Position numbers and translations under genes: made by a program | Notes under the pieces: generated by a model | Seen by the model: only the letters and a program-made list of their open reading frames with translations | What the model was told of the DNA's origin: nothing | Database searches by the model: none | Source: JAVJSU01 sp040219275 | GTDB taxonomy: Bacteria > Chloroflexota > Anaerolineae > Aggregatilineales > Phototrophicaceae | DNA: 64,000 nt | Reading direction: 5' to 3' | Assembly (NCBI GenBank): GCA_040219275.1 | Contig: JAVJSU010000070.1 | Span: 42,297-106,296, forward strand | Shown here: one piece after another, positions 18,035 to 25,980 of the stretch | Position numbering within the stretch: position 1 is the stretch's first letter | Layout: every line of letters begins with the position of its first letter

Positions 18035-18088
18035 ATGCGCATACTTTTCACATTCGCCGGAGGTAGCGGACACCTCGAACCGCTCTAG
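18035..18088 (+). pseudogene. Glycosyltransferase 5' remnant (17 codons)
   Basis: An ATG with GAGGA upstream opens MRILFTFAGGSGHLEPL and then meets TAG at codon 18. This peptide is the typical first strand and glycine loop of UDP-sugar glycosyltransferases of the MGT/GT28 kind. The rest of the gene is missing: the sequence passes straight into an inverted piece of a HAD phosphatase gene. I read this as a deletion scar. Confidence 0.65.
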
Positions 18089-18145
18089 CCCATTCACCAG
18101 CACCACTGAAAACTCGGTCATTTCGGTGATGTGTGCGTCTGCCAT
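18087..18145 (-). pseudogene. HAD phosphatase 3'-end remnant
   Basis: On the minus strand this encodes MADAHITEMTEFSVVLVNGL, nearly identical to the C-terminus of the intact HAD gene at 20902-21558 (SVVLV here against SVALV there). The 41 nt at 18105-18145 are identical to 20927-20967 in the same orientation. The upstream part of the gene is absent. It abuts the glycosyltransferase remnant, and together with the intact HAD gene it brackets the WD40 gene. Confidence 0.75.
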
Positions 18146-18371
18146 CCTCCGCCAACGCGCTAAGTTGCGCTAAGATTGCTACTGAATTGTTGCCATATCG
18201 AGAGCTTCATATGTTTTTCTCTATCATTGCTCAACTGTGGATTCAACTTTAGTCTGAACGCACATAATAGGGCAGGCGTGGGGCAAACGTGGAGTGATCG
18301 TACTGGTTATGCTTCGCCGAGTCCGCGACAATTAATCAGCACAAGGATACAAAAAATTAAGGCAAAGAGGT

Positions 18372-20564
18372 ATGCGAAAGCTGATTATGTTGGCGGTTAT
18401 GGCGTTGATGCTACTCGCTACGGCGCTAGCACAGGATGACTCGAATTCTCCGGCGTTTGTGGAAACGGTCCGCTTTGGGCGTGGCGATATTCTCCACGCA
18501 GAATGGCACCCGGAGGGAGATCGTTTTCTGGTGGATACCGTGCGCGGGGCATGGATATATGGCTATCATCCTATACACAATCGCTTTGCTAACCTTGCCT
18601 ATTTCGAGGATGCTCGCGCCGTCCGTTATAGCCCGGATGGACGCACTATCGCCGCAATTTTACCGGATAATAGCATTGGTGTGTGGGATGCCTACAATCA
18701 TGTCCCCTCCGAATCCCCGACTTTCCCCATTGTTCACAACACAGAAATTATAAGCATCGCATGGAATCCACAGTCCACTCACATCGCTAGCGTCGATTAT
18801 GACGGGCGCTTGCTGGTGTGGGATGTCGAAGCGCGAGAACTTGCCTTCGCACCAGAAATTGAGAATGTATGGAACTACGCATGGAGTACGGCAGGCACAT
18901 ATCTGGGCGCAATAAATTCAGAAACCTACGAGTTGTTGATATGGGATACTGAGGACACGCCTATTTTCCAAACAACAATTGAGCGAGAAACATTCCGTCT
19001 GAGTGCTAATTCACTGATATGGCGTAATGATTCTGAGGTTTATCAGTATTCGTGGGGCGATATGACAACCGGAATAGTTTGGGATGTGACTACCGGAGAA
19101 CCCACACAGCAATTTACACCTTACGGATCGACCATTGATCTAGGCTATAGCCCCGATTCATCACGCTTAGCAGTCGGCGGATATGTGAACACGCTGGTTT
19201 ATGATGCAGATAGTTTAACCACCCTCTATGAGATTGATACTGGCTCATGGAATAGGATAGATTGGAGTCCTGATAGCAGTAAACTTGCTGTGAGCAATTC
19301 ATTTATTTGGGGCGAAGGCGGCTCATATCCGATGGTGATTGTCGATAGTGAAACTGGTGAAGTGCTACAAGAAATCACACTTAGTCGAGCTATTAGATCC
19401 CTCGCATGGCATCCCAATAACGACACCTATCTAGTGGTTGACCAAGCCAATGAGATCAGTGTATATCAGGAAAACAATAGAATATGGTCAATCGAACATA
19501 CCGATATTGGTGGCACACTGGCATGGAACAATGACGGCAATCTTATTCTGGCGGCGGATACAAAATATGGGACACGATTATGGGATACCAACACTGGAGA
19601 GGTTTTAGATAGTCGGGTTCATCAATTGGGAATACCAACTAATATCATATGGCAACCAAATGGTAATCTGGTGGCAGCGAGTTCACAACTATCGCCGATT
19701 ATTATTACGAGTGGCACCGAGGTTTATGTTTGGGAACATAGCGAAAACGTAGACGGAAATGGTCATGATATGACACCAATAATGATTATTCCCCTGCATA
19801 CAGAAGCAAGTGGTATCGCGTGGAGTCCCGATGGTAGCACACTTGCTATCGCAGAAGAAGGAAGCTACATTCGCTTATGGCAACCGGAAGACCCCTCAAT
19901 CATCCGCGCCTTAGACTACAATCGTCCGTATGGTATGGCACATGGAATTGAGTGGAGTACTGATGGTAGTAGCGTGAGCATTCCATTCAGTAGTTCTGGT
20001 AATGGGGGAATTGTCCTGTCATATGACGTAGAAAGTGGCGAAATAACTAACGATTCTGCACAGCGTTATGCCAGTGATTGGGTGTGGACATCGGATAACC
20101 GCCTTATCTGGGCGAATTGGGGTAGTTATGGCTGTGGTGGTGCGCCCCCTGTGTATACCTACATCACGCTCGGTGGTGATAGCTTTTTATCTGAAGATCA
20201 ATGTCCACCGACCCTCAACGGCTTAAGCGAACAGGTCACTAATGGCGTATTCAGTCCATCCGGGGCACTGCTTATTGGCATGGATGCCGCCAATAATACG
20301 ATCATCTGGGATGTGGAAACGCAACAAATCCTAACTGAACTCGACGCTGAGCAGGTTTCTGCGCGGGATGCGCTGTGGTCGCCGGATGAATCATTGCTGG
20401 TGATTAGCAGTCAGAACGGCGCTCAGCACATCGTTGACGTGGCATCTGGTGATGTATTGTTCACGTTCCCGCGTCATCGTGCTGGCATAGTCTACTGGTC
20501 GCCGGATAGCCAGCAAATTGCACTGCTTAGTCAGGGCGTGGTCTTCATCTATGATCGTCCGTAG
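18372..20564 (+). CDS. Secreted WD40 repeat protein, double propeller
   Basis: This 730-residue protein has a signal peptide (about 1-20, ending ATALAQ) followed almost wholly by WD40-type blades, about 14 by eye, e.g. YSPDGRTIAAILPDNSIGVW, WSPDGSTLAIAEEGSYIRLW and FSPSGALLIGMDAANNTIIW. This length fits two seven-bladed propellers. No catalytic motif is seen; the expected role is an extracellular binding scaffold. A GAGG site lies just before the ATG. The gene sits between two direct copies of the HAD 3' end, which suggests that it was inserted or that the region was duplicated and then deleted. Confidence 0.87.
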   Translation: MRKLIMLAVMALMLLATALAQDDSNSPAFVETVRFGRGDILHAEWHPEGDRFLVDTVRGAWIYGYHPIHNRFANLAYFEDARAVRYSPDGRTIAAILPDNSIGVWDAYNHVPSESPTFPIVHNTEIISIAWNPQSTHIASVDYDGRLLVWDVEARELAFAPEIENVWNYAWSTAGTYLGAINSETYELLIWDTEDTPIFQTTIERETFRLSANSLIWRNDSEVYQYSWGDMTTGIVWDVTTGEPTQQFTPYGSTIDLGYSPDSSRLAVGGYVNTLVYDADSLTTLYEIDTGSWNRIDWSPDSSKLAVSNSFIWGEGGSYPMVIVDSETGEVLQEITLSRAIRSLAWHPNNDTYLVVDQANEISVYQENNRIWSIEHTDIGGTLAWNNDGNLILAADTKYGTRLWDTNTGEVLDSRVHQLGIPTNIIWQPNGNLVAASSQLSPIIITSGTEVYVWEHSENVDGNGHDMTPIMIIPLHTEASGIAWSPDGSTLAIAEEGSYIRLWQPEDPSIIRALDYNRPYGMAHGIEWSTDGSSVSIPFSSSGNGGIVLSYDVESGEITNDSAQRYASDWVWTSDNRLIWANWGSYGCGGAPPVYTYITLGGDSFLSEDQCPPTLNGLSEQVTNGVFSPSGALLIGMDAANNTIIWDVETQQILTELDAEQVSARDALWSPDESLLVISSQNGAQHIVDVASGDVLFTFPRHRAGIVYWSPDSQQIALLSQGVVFIYDRP

Positions 20565-20901
20565 ATGATTCAGCATAAGAAAAACAGGAGTAGCGCGTTG
20601 AAAAATTTTGTGACTATGTTTGTAATCATTTTTGCTCTGTTGGCGCGCATTTTTTAATGATTGTGTGGTTGTGTTTTTTCCGGGTTTTCCGGGATAAATG
20701 GTCAGGTTGTACTACATGATGAAATGGAGTGTGTACGTGTCTCACGCTACAATCGAAAAGTCAATCAGAAGAATCAATATTGTTAGCAAAAAATCGTGGA
20801 AAAACGACCCATGTTGAACGATAGGGTAATGCACCAAATCAGGCTAAAGTCCCAGGCAATTGAGATGTGTCCTAAGATTAGGAACACATCATTACTGCTG
20901 T
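20565..20901. other. Intergenic region, no feature recognised
   Basis: These 337 bp between the convergent WD40 and HAD genes show no reliable open frame, hairpin or repeat from the families listed elsewhere. Confidence 0.5.
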
Positions 20902-21558
20902 CTACCCCAACCCATTCACCAACGCAACTGAAAACTCGGTCATTTCGGTGATGTGTGCGTCTGCCATTTGCTTGATGTCGTCCGGCAACGGGAACGCAGG
21001 ACTCGGCGCGGCAATCGCATACATCCCTGCCGCTTTGAGCGACCGGATGCCATTGGCGGAATCCTCAATTCCCACAGAAACCTCCGGCGTAACGCCCATG
21101 CGCTTCATCGCCTCGATGTAAATATCCGGCGCGGGTTTGCCTTTGGGGATGTCATCACCGTAAACAATTTCCTCAAAAATTTGATCCAATCCGGTCAGTT
21201 GCATCACATGCTTGATGATCTCGGTGGGGGAGCCAGAAGCCAGCCCGACGCGAAAATGCTCCGATGCCAGCCTGACCGCCTCCAACGCACCGTCGCGTGT
21301 GGGCATCCGTTCTTCATAATGGGCGATGACCCGCCGTTTCATATCCGCGATGATGTCGTCAATTGTCCAGTCAATCTCAAGACGTTCCTGCATCACTTTC
21401 GCCCAGCCGACGGTGCTCTGTCCCATTGCCAGCCGTTGATGCGCGTCCGTCCATTCCTTGCCCAGATCACGCGCAAATTCTTCCCGCGAAATGCCCCAAT
21501 ACACTTCACTATCGACCAGTACGCCGTCCATATCAAAAATCACTGCTTGTATAGTCAT
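20902..21558 (-). CDS. HAD-superfamily hydrolase (beta-phosphoglucomutase-like)
   Basis: This 218-residue haloacid-dehalogenase-fold phosphatase/mutase has motif I DMDGVLVDSE (nucleophile D9, acid D11), motif II LASGSP, the lysine in KGKPAPDIY and motif IV GIEDSANGI. An alpha-helical cap follows motif I, so it belongs to the subgroup of phosphoglycolate phosphatase, beta-phosphoglucomutase and sugar-phosphate phosphatases. The substrate is probably a small phosphorylated sugar. AAGGAAAATA precedes the ATG. Its last codons occur a second time at 18087-18145. Confidence 0.92.
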   Translation of the reverse strand: MTIQAVIFDMDGVLVDSEVYWGISREEFARDLGKEWTDAHQRLAMGQSTVGWAKVMQERLEIDWTIDDIIADMKRRVIAHYEERMPTRDGALEAVRLASEHFRVGLASGSPTEIIKHVMQLTGLDQIFEEIVYGDDIPKGKPAPDIYIEAMKRMGVTPEVSVGIEDSANGIRSLKAAGMYAIAAPSPAFPLPDDIKQMADAHITEMTEFSVALVNGLG

Positions 21559-21600
21559 TATTTTCCTTAAGTGTGCGTTTGTGTCTGTTCAATAAAATGG

Positions 21601-21735
21601 GATTTTACCCTTCATTCGCGTATGGACAAACTGATTAGCATCCGATTAATTTCCGTACGAATTAACCTTAACAGGATGATGCTATTGACTTTGTTTTGTC
21701 CATAAGTTCACAAATTCACAGTGAAGGGTAAAATC
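21601..21735. repeat. 135-bp imperfect palindrome, MITE-like
   Basis: The ends are a perfect 14-bp inverted repeat, GATTTTACCCTTCA (21601-21614) against 21722-21735. Further inside are TATGGACAA (21621-21629) against TTGTCCATA (21697-21705) and TAGCATC against GATGCTA. This nested pairing could form a long hairpin in DNA or RNA. No open frame lies inside and I see no certain target-site duplication. It separates the HAD gene from the STAS-like gene. Confidence 0.6.
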
Positions 21736-21764
21736 AACTTTTGCAGTTTGTTTTGCGTAGGGTC

Positions 21765-22148
21765 TTATCTATTTTCCGGCTGTTTGGAGGAGATGCGAAT
21801 TTCATGCGCGAGTGCAATGGATTCTTCTAGTGTTTCGGTAAATTTGAAGCTCTTGGTTGAGATTTTATCCAGCATCTGTCCCATCACTCTTGCCAATGTG
21901 TTTGCTTTCATGACGACAAACCCATTCATGCGCGCTTCACGGTTGGAGAGGTTCTTCATATTATGAACATCAAACGGGATTTTAGTACAGTTGGTCAAAT
22001 CAATGATACAAACAAGGCGTTCATCCCCTTGTTCAGTGGCGATGGCGCTCAGTTCGTCCATTGCGCCGAATACCTCATTTGTGGTGACGCTTGCGTGCCA
22101 ATTTCCATGATAGATGCCTGCTTCAAGGCGGGTTAAAGTTATGGGCAT
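21765..22148 (-). CDS. STAS/SpoIIAA-like protein
   Basis: This 127-residue cytoplasmic protein has the alternating strand-helix pattern of small SpoIIAA/STAS-like domains: an N-terminal strand pair ending in YHGNWHAS, the ERLVCIIDLTNCTKIPF strand that normally leads to the regulatory site, and a C-terminal helix (LEESIALAHEI). A second protein of the same length and plan is encoded at 58287-58673, so the organism keeps at least two. The function is unknown; family members often act in protein-protein switches. Confidence 0.6.
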   Translation of the reverse strand: MPITLTRLEAGIYHGNWHASVTTNEVFGAMDELSAIATEQGDERLVCIIDLTNCTKIPFDVHNMKNLSNREARMNGFVVMKANTLARVMGQMLDKISTKSFKFTETLEESIALAHEIRISSKQPENR

Positions 22149-22265
22149 TATGTTTATCCAATGAACTATTGTATTCTGCTGACCTCTTCCTCTAAATATA
22201 ACACAATATTAAACTAAGAATCCTTAACGAATCCAATGTCTTCGACTTAATCACCCTGAAGGTGT

Positions 22266-22580
22266 CTACGCGTCGAATCGCATAGCTGTCCATCGCTCAG
22301 AAACACGTTCGCCTGCCTCAAAATCATCCACCACGAGGATCAGTTGATTCGCATGATCGCTGTACAGCACTTCAATATTCACGCCTGCCTCCGCCATCAT
22401 CCGCGTCAACATTCCCAACTGTCCGGGAACATCTTGCTTGAGTTTTTGCACCAGAACCTGACGTACCGCCAGAACGTCAATACCCACCGCGTCCAATGCG
22501 TTACGCGCCGCCTCGCCACCTTCAGTGTGCAGAAACTCGGCACGTCTGCCTCCATGCCCACGCGTGAAGCTGTCGAGAGG
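22266..22580 (-). pseudogene. 5'-truncated ACT-domain gene
   Basis: The minus strand encodes a good ACT domain (VRQVLVQKLKQDVPGQLGML, AEAGVNIEVLYSDHANQLIL) preceded by a coding-like stretch (EFLHTEGGEAARNALDAVG) that fits the end of a first ACT-like domain. That stretch runs in frame back to the stop of the AraC gene without an ATG or GTG; only an internal TTG at 22496 could start a 76-residue product. The usual two-domain ACT protein has therefore lost its first half. Residual expression as a single ACT domain from the TTG is possible. Confidence 0.6.
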
Positions 22581-22585
22581 GCGCG

Positions 22586-23413
22586 CTATAACGTTGACTC
22601 TGTCTCGCGTTTGCGCTTCATATATGCGTAGGGTGTCATGCCGACGACGGCGCTAAATTCACGGATAAAATGTGCCTGATCGTAAAATCCGAGTTCCAGC
22701 GCAAGCCGGGTGGCGGATTGATCGGGCATGTTTTTCAGGGCGAGGCGTGCGCTTTCTACGCGATGCAAACGGGCATATTGTTTGGGTGACATGCCGACCT
22801 GATACTGGTAGAGGCGTTCCAATTGGCGCTGACTGATGGCTAATTCGTTCGCTAAATCGGGGATGGACAAGTGCGCCCAATCTTCGCGCAAACGCAGGAG
22901 CGACTCCGGTATTACGGCGTGGCGTGTTTTCCCCTCAGAGAGCCTCATCAGCAACCAATTCTCGATTAGTTGAATACGCCTCATGAGGGATTTTGCGTCA
23001 TACAACTGCCCGTGAAGCTGTAACAATCGGGCGCGACTTAGCGCCTCTAGCAACGTGAACGCGTTCTGTAATTCGACGAGTGGAATACCGAGAAACGGAT
23101 ACGCCCCTCCCTCGTGAAAGCGAATGCCGAATAGATCAACCCGTCCCATGAAGCCCAATTTCCGGCTGACTGTATTCGCCCCATCCAGAAAAACGGGTGC
23201 ATTCAGTGGCACGCCATCCAGCCGCAAATCATCCCCGAAATTAAAGGCGATGCCATAGCCACCTGTGGGGTGCATGTATTCATCCTGATAGGTCGCTAAG
23301 GGTGTTTCGCGCTGAAAATACCAGTATTCGCTGACATAGGGGCGCAAGTGTTGACCCGGCGCAACCGTCCGAAATCCAAGATAGGCGAGTTGTTCTGCGG
23401 CGGCAGGGGGCAT
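22586..23413 (-). CDS. AraC-family transcriptional regulator
   Basis: This protein of 275 residues starts at the ATG at 23413, which has GAGGA 6 nt upstream. An N-terminal sensing domain (about 1-150) contains RPYVSEYWYFQRE and GIRFHEGGAYPFLGIP, a pattern common to AraC regulators with a DUF6597-like domain. The C-terminal double helix-turn-helix (about 175-270) shows LANELAISQRQLERLYQYQV and LALELGFYDQAHFIREFSAV. It is divergent from the DJ-1/PfpI gene across about 87 bp, so it probably controls that gene and itself. Confidence 0.92.
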   Translation of the reverse strand: MPPAAAEQLAYLGFRTVAPGQHLRPYVSEYWYFQRETPLATYQDEYMHPTGGYGIAFNFGDDLRLDGVPLNAPVFLDGANTVSRKLGFMGRVDLFGIRFHEGGAYPFLGIPLVELQNAFTLLEALSRARLLQLHGQLYDAKSLMRRIQLIENWLLMRLSEGKTRHAVIPESLLRLREDWAHLSIPDLANELAISQRQLERLYQYQVGMSPKQYARLHRVESARLALKNMPDQSATRLALELGFYDQAHFIREFSAVVGMTPYAYMKRKRETESTL

Positions 23414-23500
23414 AACTTTCCTCAAACATGGCGAAAAAATACAATTTTTTCAGGCGCGTCTCTCCTATTATAGAGGAAATAGCGATAAAGGAGTTTTGAT

Positions 23501-24130
23501 ATGTCTACAACACAAACGATTGGCATTATTGTTTTTGATGGCGTGTTGACCTCGGAGGTGATTGGTCCGGCGGAAGTCTTCGCTATCGCCAGCAACGAAG
23601 CGTGGTTTGCAGGCGCGAAAGCACTTTTGATCGGCGTGGAGCAACAGCCGACGATTCGTACCGAGGAAGGTATTGTCTTGACCGTCGATGCGACCATTGC
23701 GGACGATTTGGCGCTTGATGTGCTGTTTGTCCCCGGTGGCAATGACATCAGCGAGCTATTGGAAAACGTAGCATTGAATGCCTACATCCAGAAACATGCG
23801 GACTCAGCGGATTGGGTAGGGAGTGCGTGCGCGGGGGCGTTCTTGCTGGGCAATGCCGGGGCGTTGGATGGCAGACAGGCGACCACATGGTATGGCGGTG
23901 AAGCCAGTTTACAAGCGCAATTTCCGGCGATTAAGGTAGTACACGATCAGCCTGTGGTGGTGGATAATCGGCGCGTCACTGCCAATGGTGGTGTCGTCAG
24001 CTATCAGGCGGCGGTGGTGCTATTGGGTCAATTATGTGGCGCAGACCATGCGAAAGAAATCTACGATGGGCTGGGTCTCGCACGGTTGAGCGCGTGGGCA
24101 GACATCGAAGCGACGATCAACGCGTCCTAA
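23501..24130 (+). CDS. DJ-1/PfpI-family protein
   Basis: This 209-residue single-domain protein belongs to the DJ-1/PfpI (class I amidotransferase-like) fold. The nucleophile elbow VGSACAGAFLLGNAG has reactive C110, and the family acidic residue is probably E19 (TSEVIGPAEVF). Relatives include isonitrile hydratases, glyoxalases and sensing domains. There is no DNA-binding domain. AAAGGAG upstream of the ATG is a strong ribosome site, and a TATTATA box lies about 30 bp upstream. The divergent AraC gene is its probable regulator. Confidence 0.9.
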   Translation: MSTTQTIGIIVFDGVLTSEVIGPAEVFAIASNEAWFAGAKALLIGVEQQPTIRTEEGIVLTVDATIADDLALDVLFVPGGNDISELLENVALNAYIQKHADSADWVGSACAGAFLLGNAGALDGRQATTWYGGEASLQAQFPAIKVVHDQPVVVDNRRVTANGGVVSYQAAVVLLGQLCGADHAKEIYDGLGLARLSAWADIEATINAS

Positions 24131-24218
24131 CCCGCACGATTTAATTGTTTCATGCCCATTTGCGGACACAATATATAGTCTGCAAGTGGGTGTTATTTTC
24201 AGTTTTGCGTGAATCACG

Positions 24219-24308
24219 TTACACATCCACCTTGAGCCGATAGCCAACGCCGGGTTCGGTCAGGATGTATTGCGGTCACTTTCCAGCTTGAAGAAGCAGA
24301 CTGATGTC
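24219..24308 (-). pseudogene. Response-regulator 3'-end remnant, copy 1
   Basis: On the minus strand the final codons read YILTEPGVGYRLKVDV and a stop, the unmistakable C-terminal hairpin of an OmpR/KdpE-type regulator. It is preceded by KLESD in another frame, a one-base shift away. The homology to the second copy at 24873-24961 starts exactly at GACATCAGT in both. It overlaps the 3' end of the open frame at 24276-24860. Confidence 0.7.
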
Positions 24309-24860
24309 AGTGGTGAATTGGTGAAATAATAATTTCTGTTGCTGAATCGTGTCGGGATTTGTAGCATAGTCCATCACTGATATGGTTAAAGCCTCATTGA
24401 CCGTACCATACTGCCACTGATTATGCAGTTGAAGATGCCTTCTGCCCCAGGTCTGTCTAGTGATGGCAATAAGCAAGTTTGTTATTGAACGCAAAAATGT
24501 TTCGACATAAATCTCATCACAATGATTTAGGTCGTATAAACTTTGGAATTTTAAGATAGCCTTTCTAAAGTTATTAACGCCCGGTTCACCGCAATGTTGT
24601 TCAAGAATCTCGATAATTCCCACCAGATATTCTACGCAGATTTGATCGTCGTCAGATGTTGATAACCCGGCATATTGGGACTCGTATTGAGGGTTCGTGC
24701 TCAAAAAATCAGTCATAAAAATTTGCACACGGGATAGCAATAATTTTAACAGTGCTTCATGCTTTACTTCACACATGATTGATTTTAGTGCATTGAGGAA
24801 CGCATCCCAATTTTGCTGTTCACCTGCCTCTTTCATCTGCTGTAATTCTTTTTCACACAT
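24276..24860 (-). CDS. Hypothetical helical protein between regulator remnants
   Basis: This protein of 194 residues is of unknown function, all-helical by composition, with no signal peptide or recognisable motif. The ATG at 24860 (MCEKELQQMKEAG) follows the stop of regulator remnant copy 2 by 12 nt. Its last 11 codons (TDISLLLQAGK) lie inside the repeat that constitutes remnant copy 1, so the native C-terminus seems to have been replaced. Codon use is more AT-rich than its neighbours. It may be a genuine small gene carried between two copies of a repeat. Confidence 0.55.
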   Translation of the reverse strand: MCEKELQQMKEAGEQQNWDAFLNALKSIMCEVKHEALLKLLLSRVQIFMTDFLSTNPQYESQYAGLSTSDDDQICVEYLVGIIEILEQHCGEPGVNNFRKAILKFQSLYDLNHCDEIYVETFLRSITNLLIAITRQTWGRRHLQLHNQWQYGTVNEALTISVMDYATNPDTIQQQKLLFHQFTTDISLLLQAGK

Positions 24861-24872
24861 AATCAGCACCCT

Positions 24873-24961
24873 TCACACATTCACCTTGAGGCGATAGCCC
24901 GCGCCCGTTTCGGTTAGGACATATTGTGGTCATTTTCTAACTTTAAAAGCAAACTGATGTC
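24873..24961 (-). pseudogene. Response-regulator 3'-end remnant, copy 2
   Basis: The minus strand encodes YVLTETGAGYRLKVNV and a stop, preceded by DISLLLKLEND in a frame one base off. It is a diverged direct repeat of 24219-24308. Both copies share the same one-base shift between the LE(S/N)D and PQY parts, so the shift predates the duplication or was copied. No upstream receiver domain is present. Confidence 0.7.
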
Positions 24962-25095
24962 TGCGCGGCAAGGGCATCTAAAATATGGCTAAAATTCTTT
25001 CATTTACTTTCATTTACTAACGATTGTTGTCGTTTTATAGAATTTACTGTATAATGAGCTTAAATTTTTGACGATCAAGGGGATGGTGCAGAACG

Positions 25096-25788
25096 ATGAC
25101 CGTGCAAGAGAATGTGAACAGTGATGCCATTTTACAAACGCGTGAGCATCTCGCCTATATCGGGCGCATGATGTTTGAACGCAACCTGACCGATTCCGCA
25201 GGCGGGAATATTAGCGTGCGCGTGGGCAATTTAGTCGTGATGTCGCCCAGCCTCGCCGGACAAAAACGCCAGTGGCAGATCAATACAGAGGATGTGCTGG
25301 TCGTCGATTTTGAGCGTAACGTGCTGGTCGGTGACGGGTTAATCACCCGTGAAACGAATGTGCATCTCGCCTTGCATCAAAATTTTAGCGATTACGGCAC
25401 CGCGGTGATTCACTCCCACGCCCGCAATCTGATGGTGTTTGCGGCGATGGCAAAACCGATGCCCGCCGTGCTGGAAGCCAATCGCAAATTCGGGGATACG
25501 CCCGTCGTGGAATACGCCCCTGCCCACAGCCCCAAATTAGGGGAAAATATCGTCGCGTCGATGCGTGGACGTGAACAGCGCATCGCCAAACACGCCGCCG
25601 GATCCATCGCGCCGTGGCACGGGTTGTTCCTGATGGGCAAAGACCTCGATGCGGCATTTGATGCGGTGGAACGTTTCGATACCAACGCCTATTGCATCAT
25701 CATGGGGCAAAATCTCGGCGCGAGTCCGGCATTTGAAAAAGAGCAAGCCCATATGGAAGAGGTCATCGGCGGATATAGCGAAGAGTAA
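25096..25788 (+). CDS. Class II aldolase/adducin-family protein
   Basis: This 230-residue zinc-dependent class II aldolase is related to L-fuculose- and L-ribulose-phosphate enzymes. Metal-binding histidines appear in IHSHARNLMVFAAM, the acid/base region includes TRETNVHLALHQ, and the phosphate pocket includes DSAGGNISVRVG. It should cleave or epimerise a phosphorylated sugar. A PfkB-type sugar kinase follows on the same strand about 190 bp downstream, which suggests a short sugar-degradation pair: kinase, then aldolase. The exact sugar is not determinable here. Confidence 0.88.
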   Translation: MTVQENVNSDAILQTREHLAYIGRMMFERNLTDSAGGNISVRVGNLVVMSPSLAGQKRQWQINTEDVLVVDFERNVLVGDGLITRETNVHLALHQNFSDYGTAVIHSHARNLMVFAAMAKPMPAVLEANRKFGDTPVVEYAPAHSPKLGENIVASMRGREQRIAKHAAGSIAPWHGLFLMGKDLDAAFDAVERFDTNAYCIIMGQNLGASPAFEKEQAHMEEVIGGYSEE

Positions 25789-25815
25789 AATAGCTATAAG
25801 CTGTTGGCTTTTGGC

Positions 25816-25853
25816 AAAAAAAGCGTAACGCAGAGAGATCACAGAAAGGTCGC
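25816..25853. repeat. Dispersed repeat, family A
   Basis: An AAAAAAAGCGTAACGCAGAG string followed by ATCACAGAAAGGTCGC lies between the aldolase and kinase genes. It is a short, diverged family A member. Confidence 0.55.
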
Positions 25854-25980
25854 ATATTTCACCGCCGATGTCGCGGGAATGCGTTAAACAAGCAGACTGT
25901 TAATGCGTAACATAGTCAATAATTCTCTGTGGTTCATTTATGGCGAAGTTTTTTCAAGCGTATTTTTAAGGCAAAACACG

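Noticed and set aside
17855..18145. A 96-codon minus-strand frame beginning like the HAD protein C-terminus
   Set aside because: Only the first part is homologous, to the end of the HAD protein, and the rest runs antisense through the glycosyltransferase stub and the PHP gene. It is not a gene; the homologous piece is listed as a remnant.
23459..23500. Family E membership of the TATTATAGAGGAAAT stretch upstream of the DJ-1/PfpI gene
   Set aside because: Only about 12 bases resemble the repeat and the conserved GATTTCGCGG half is missing; it is probably just a promoter -10 region.
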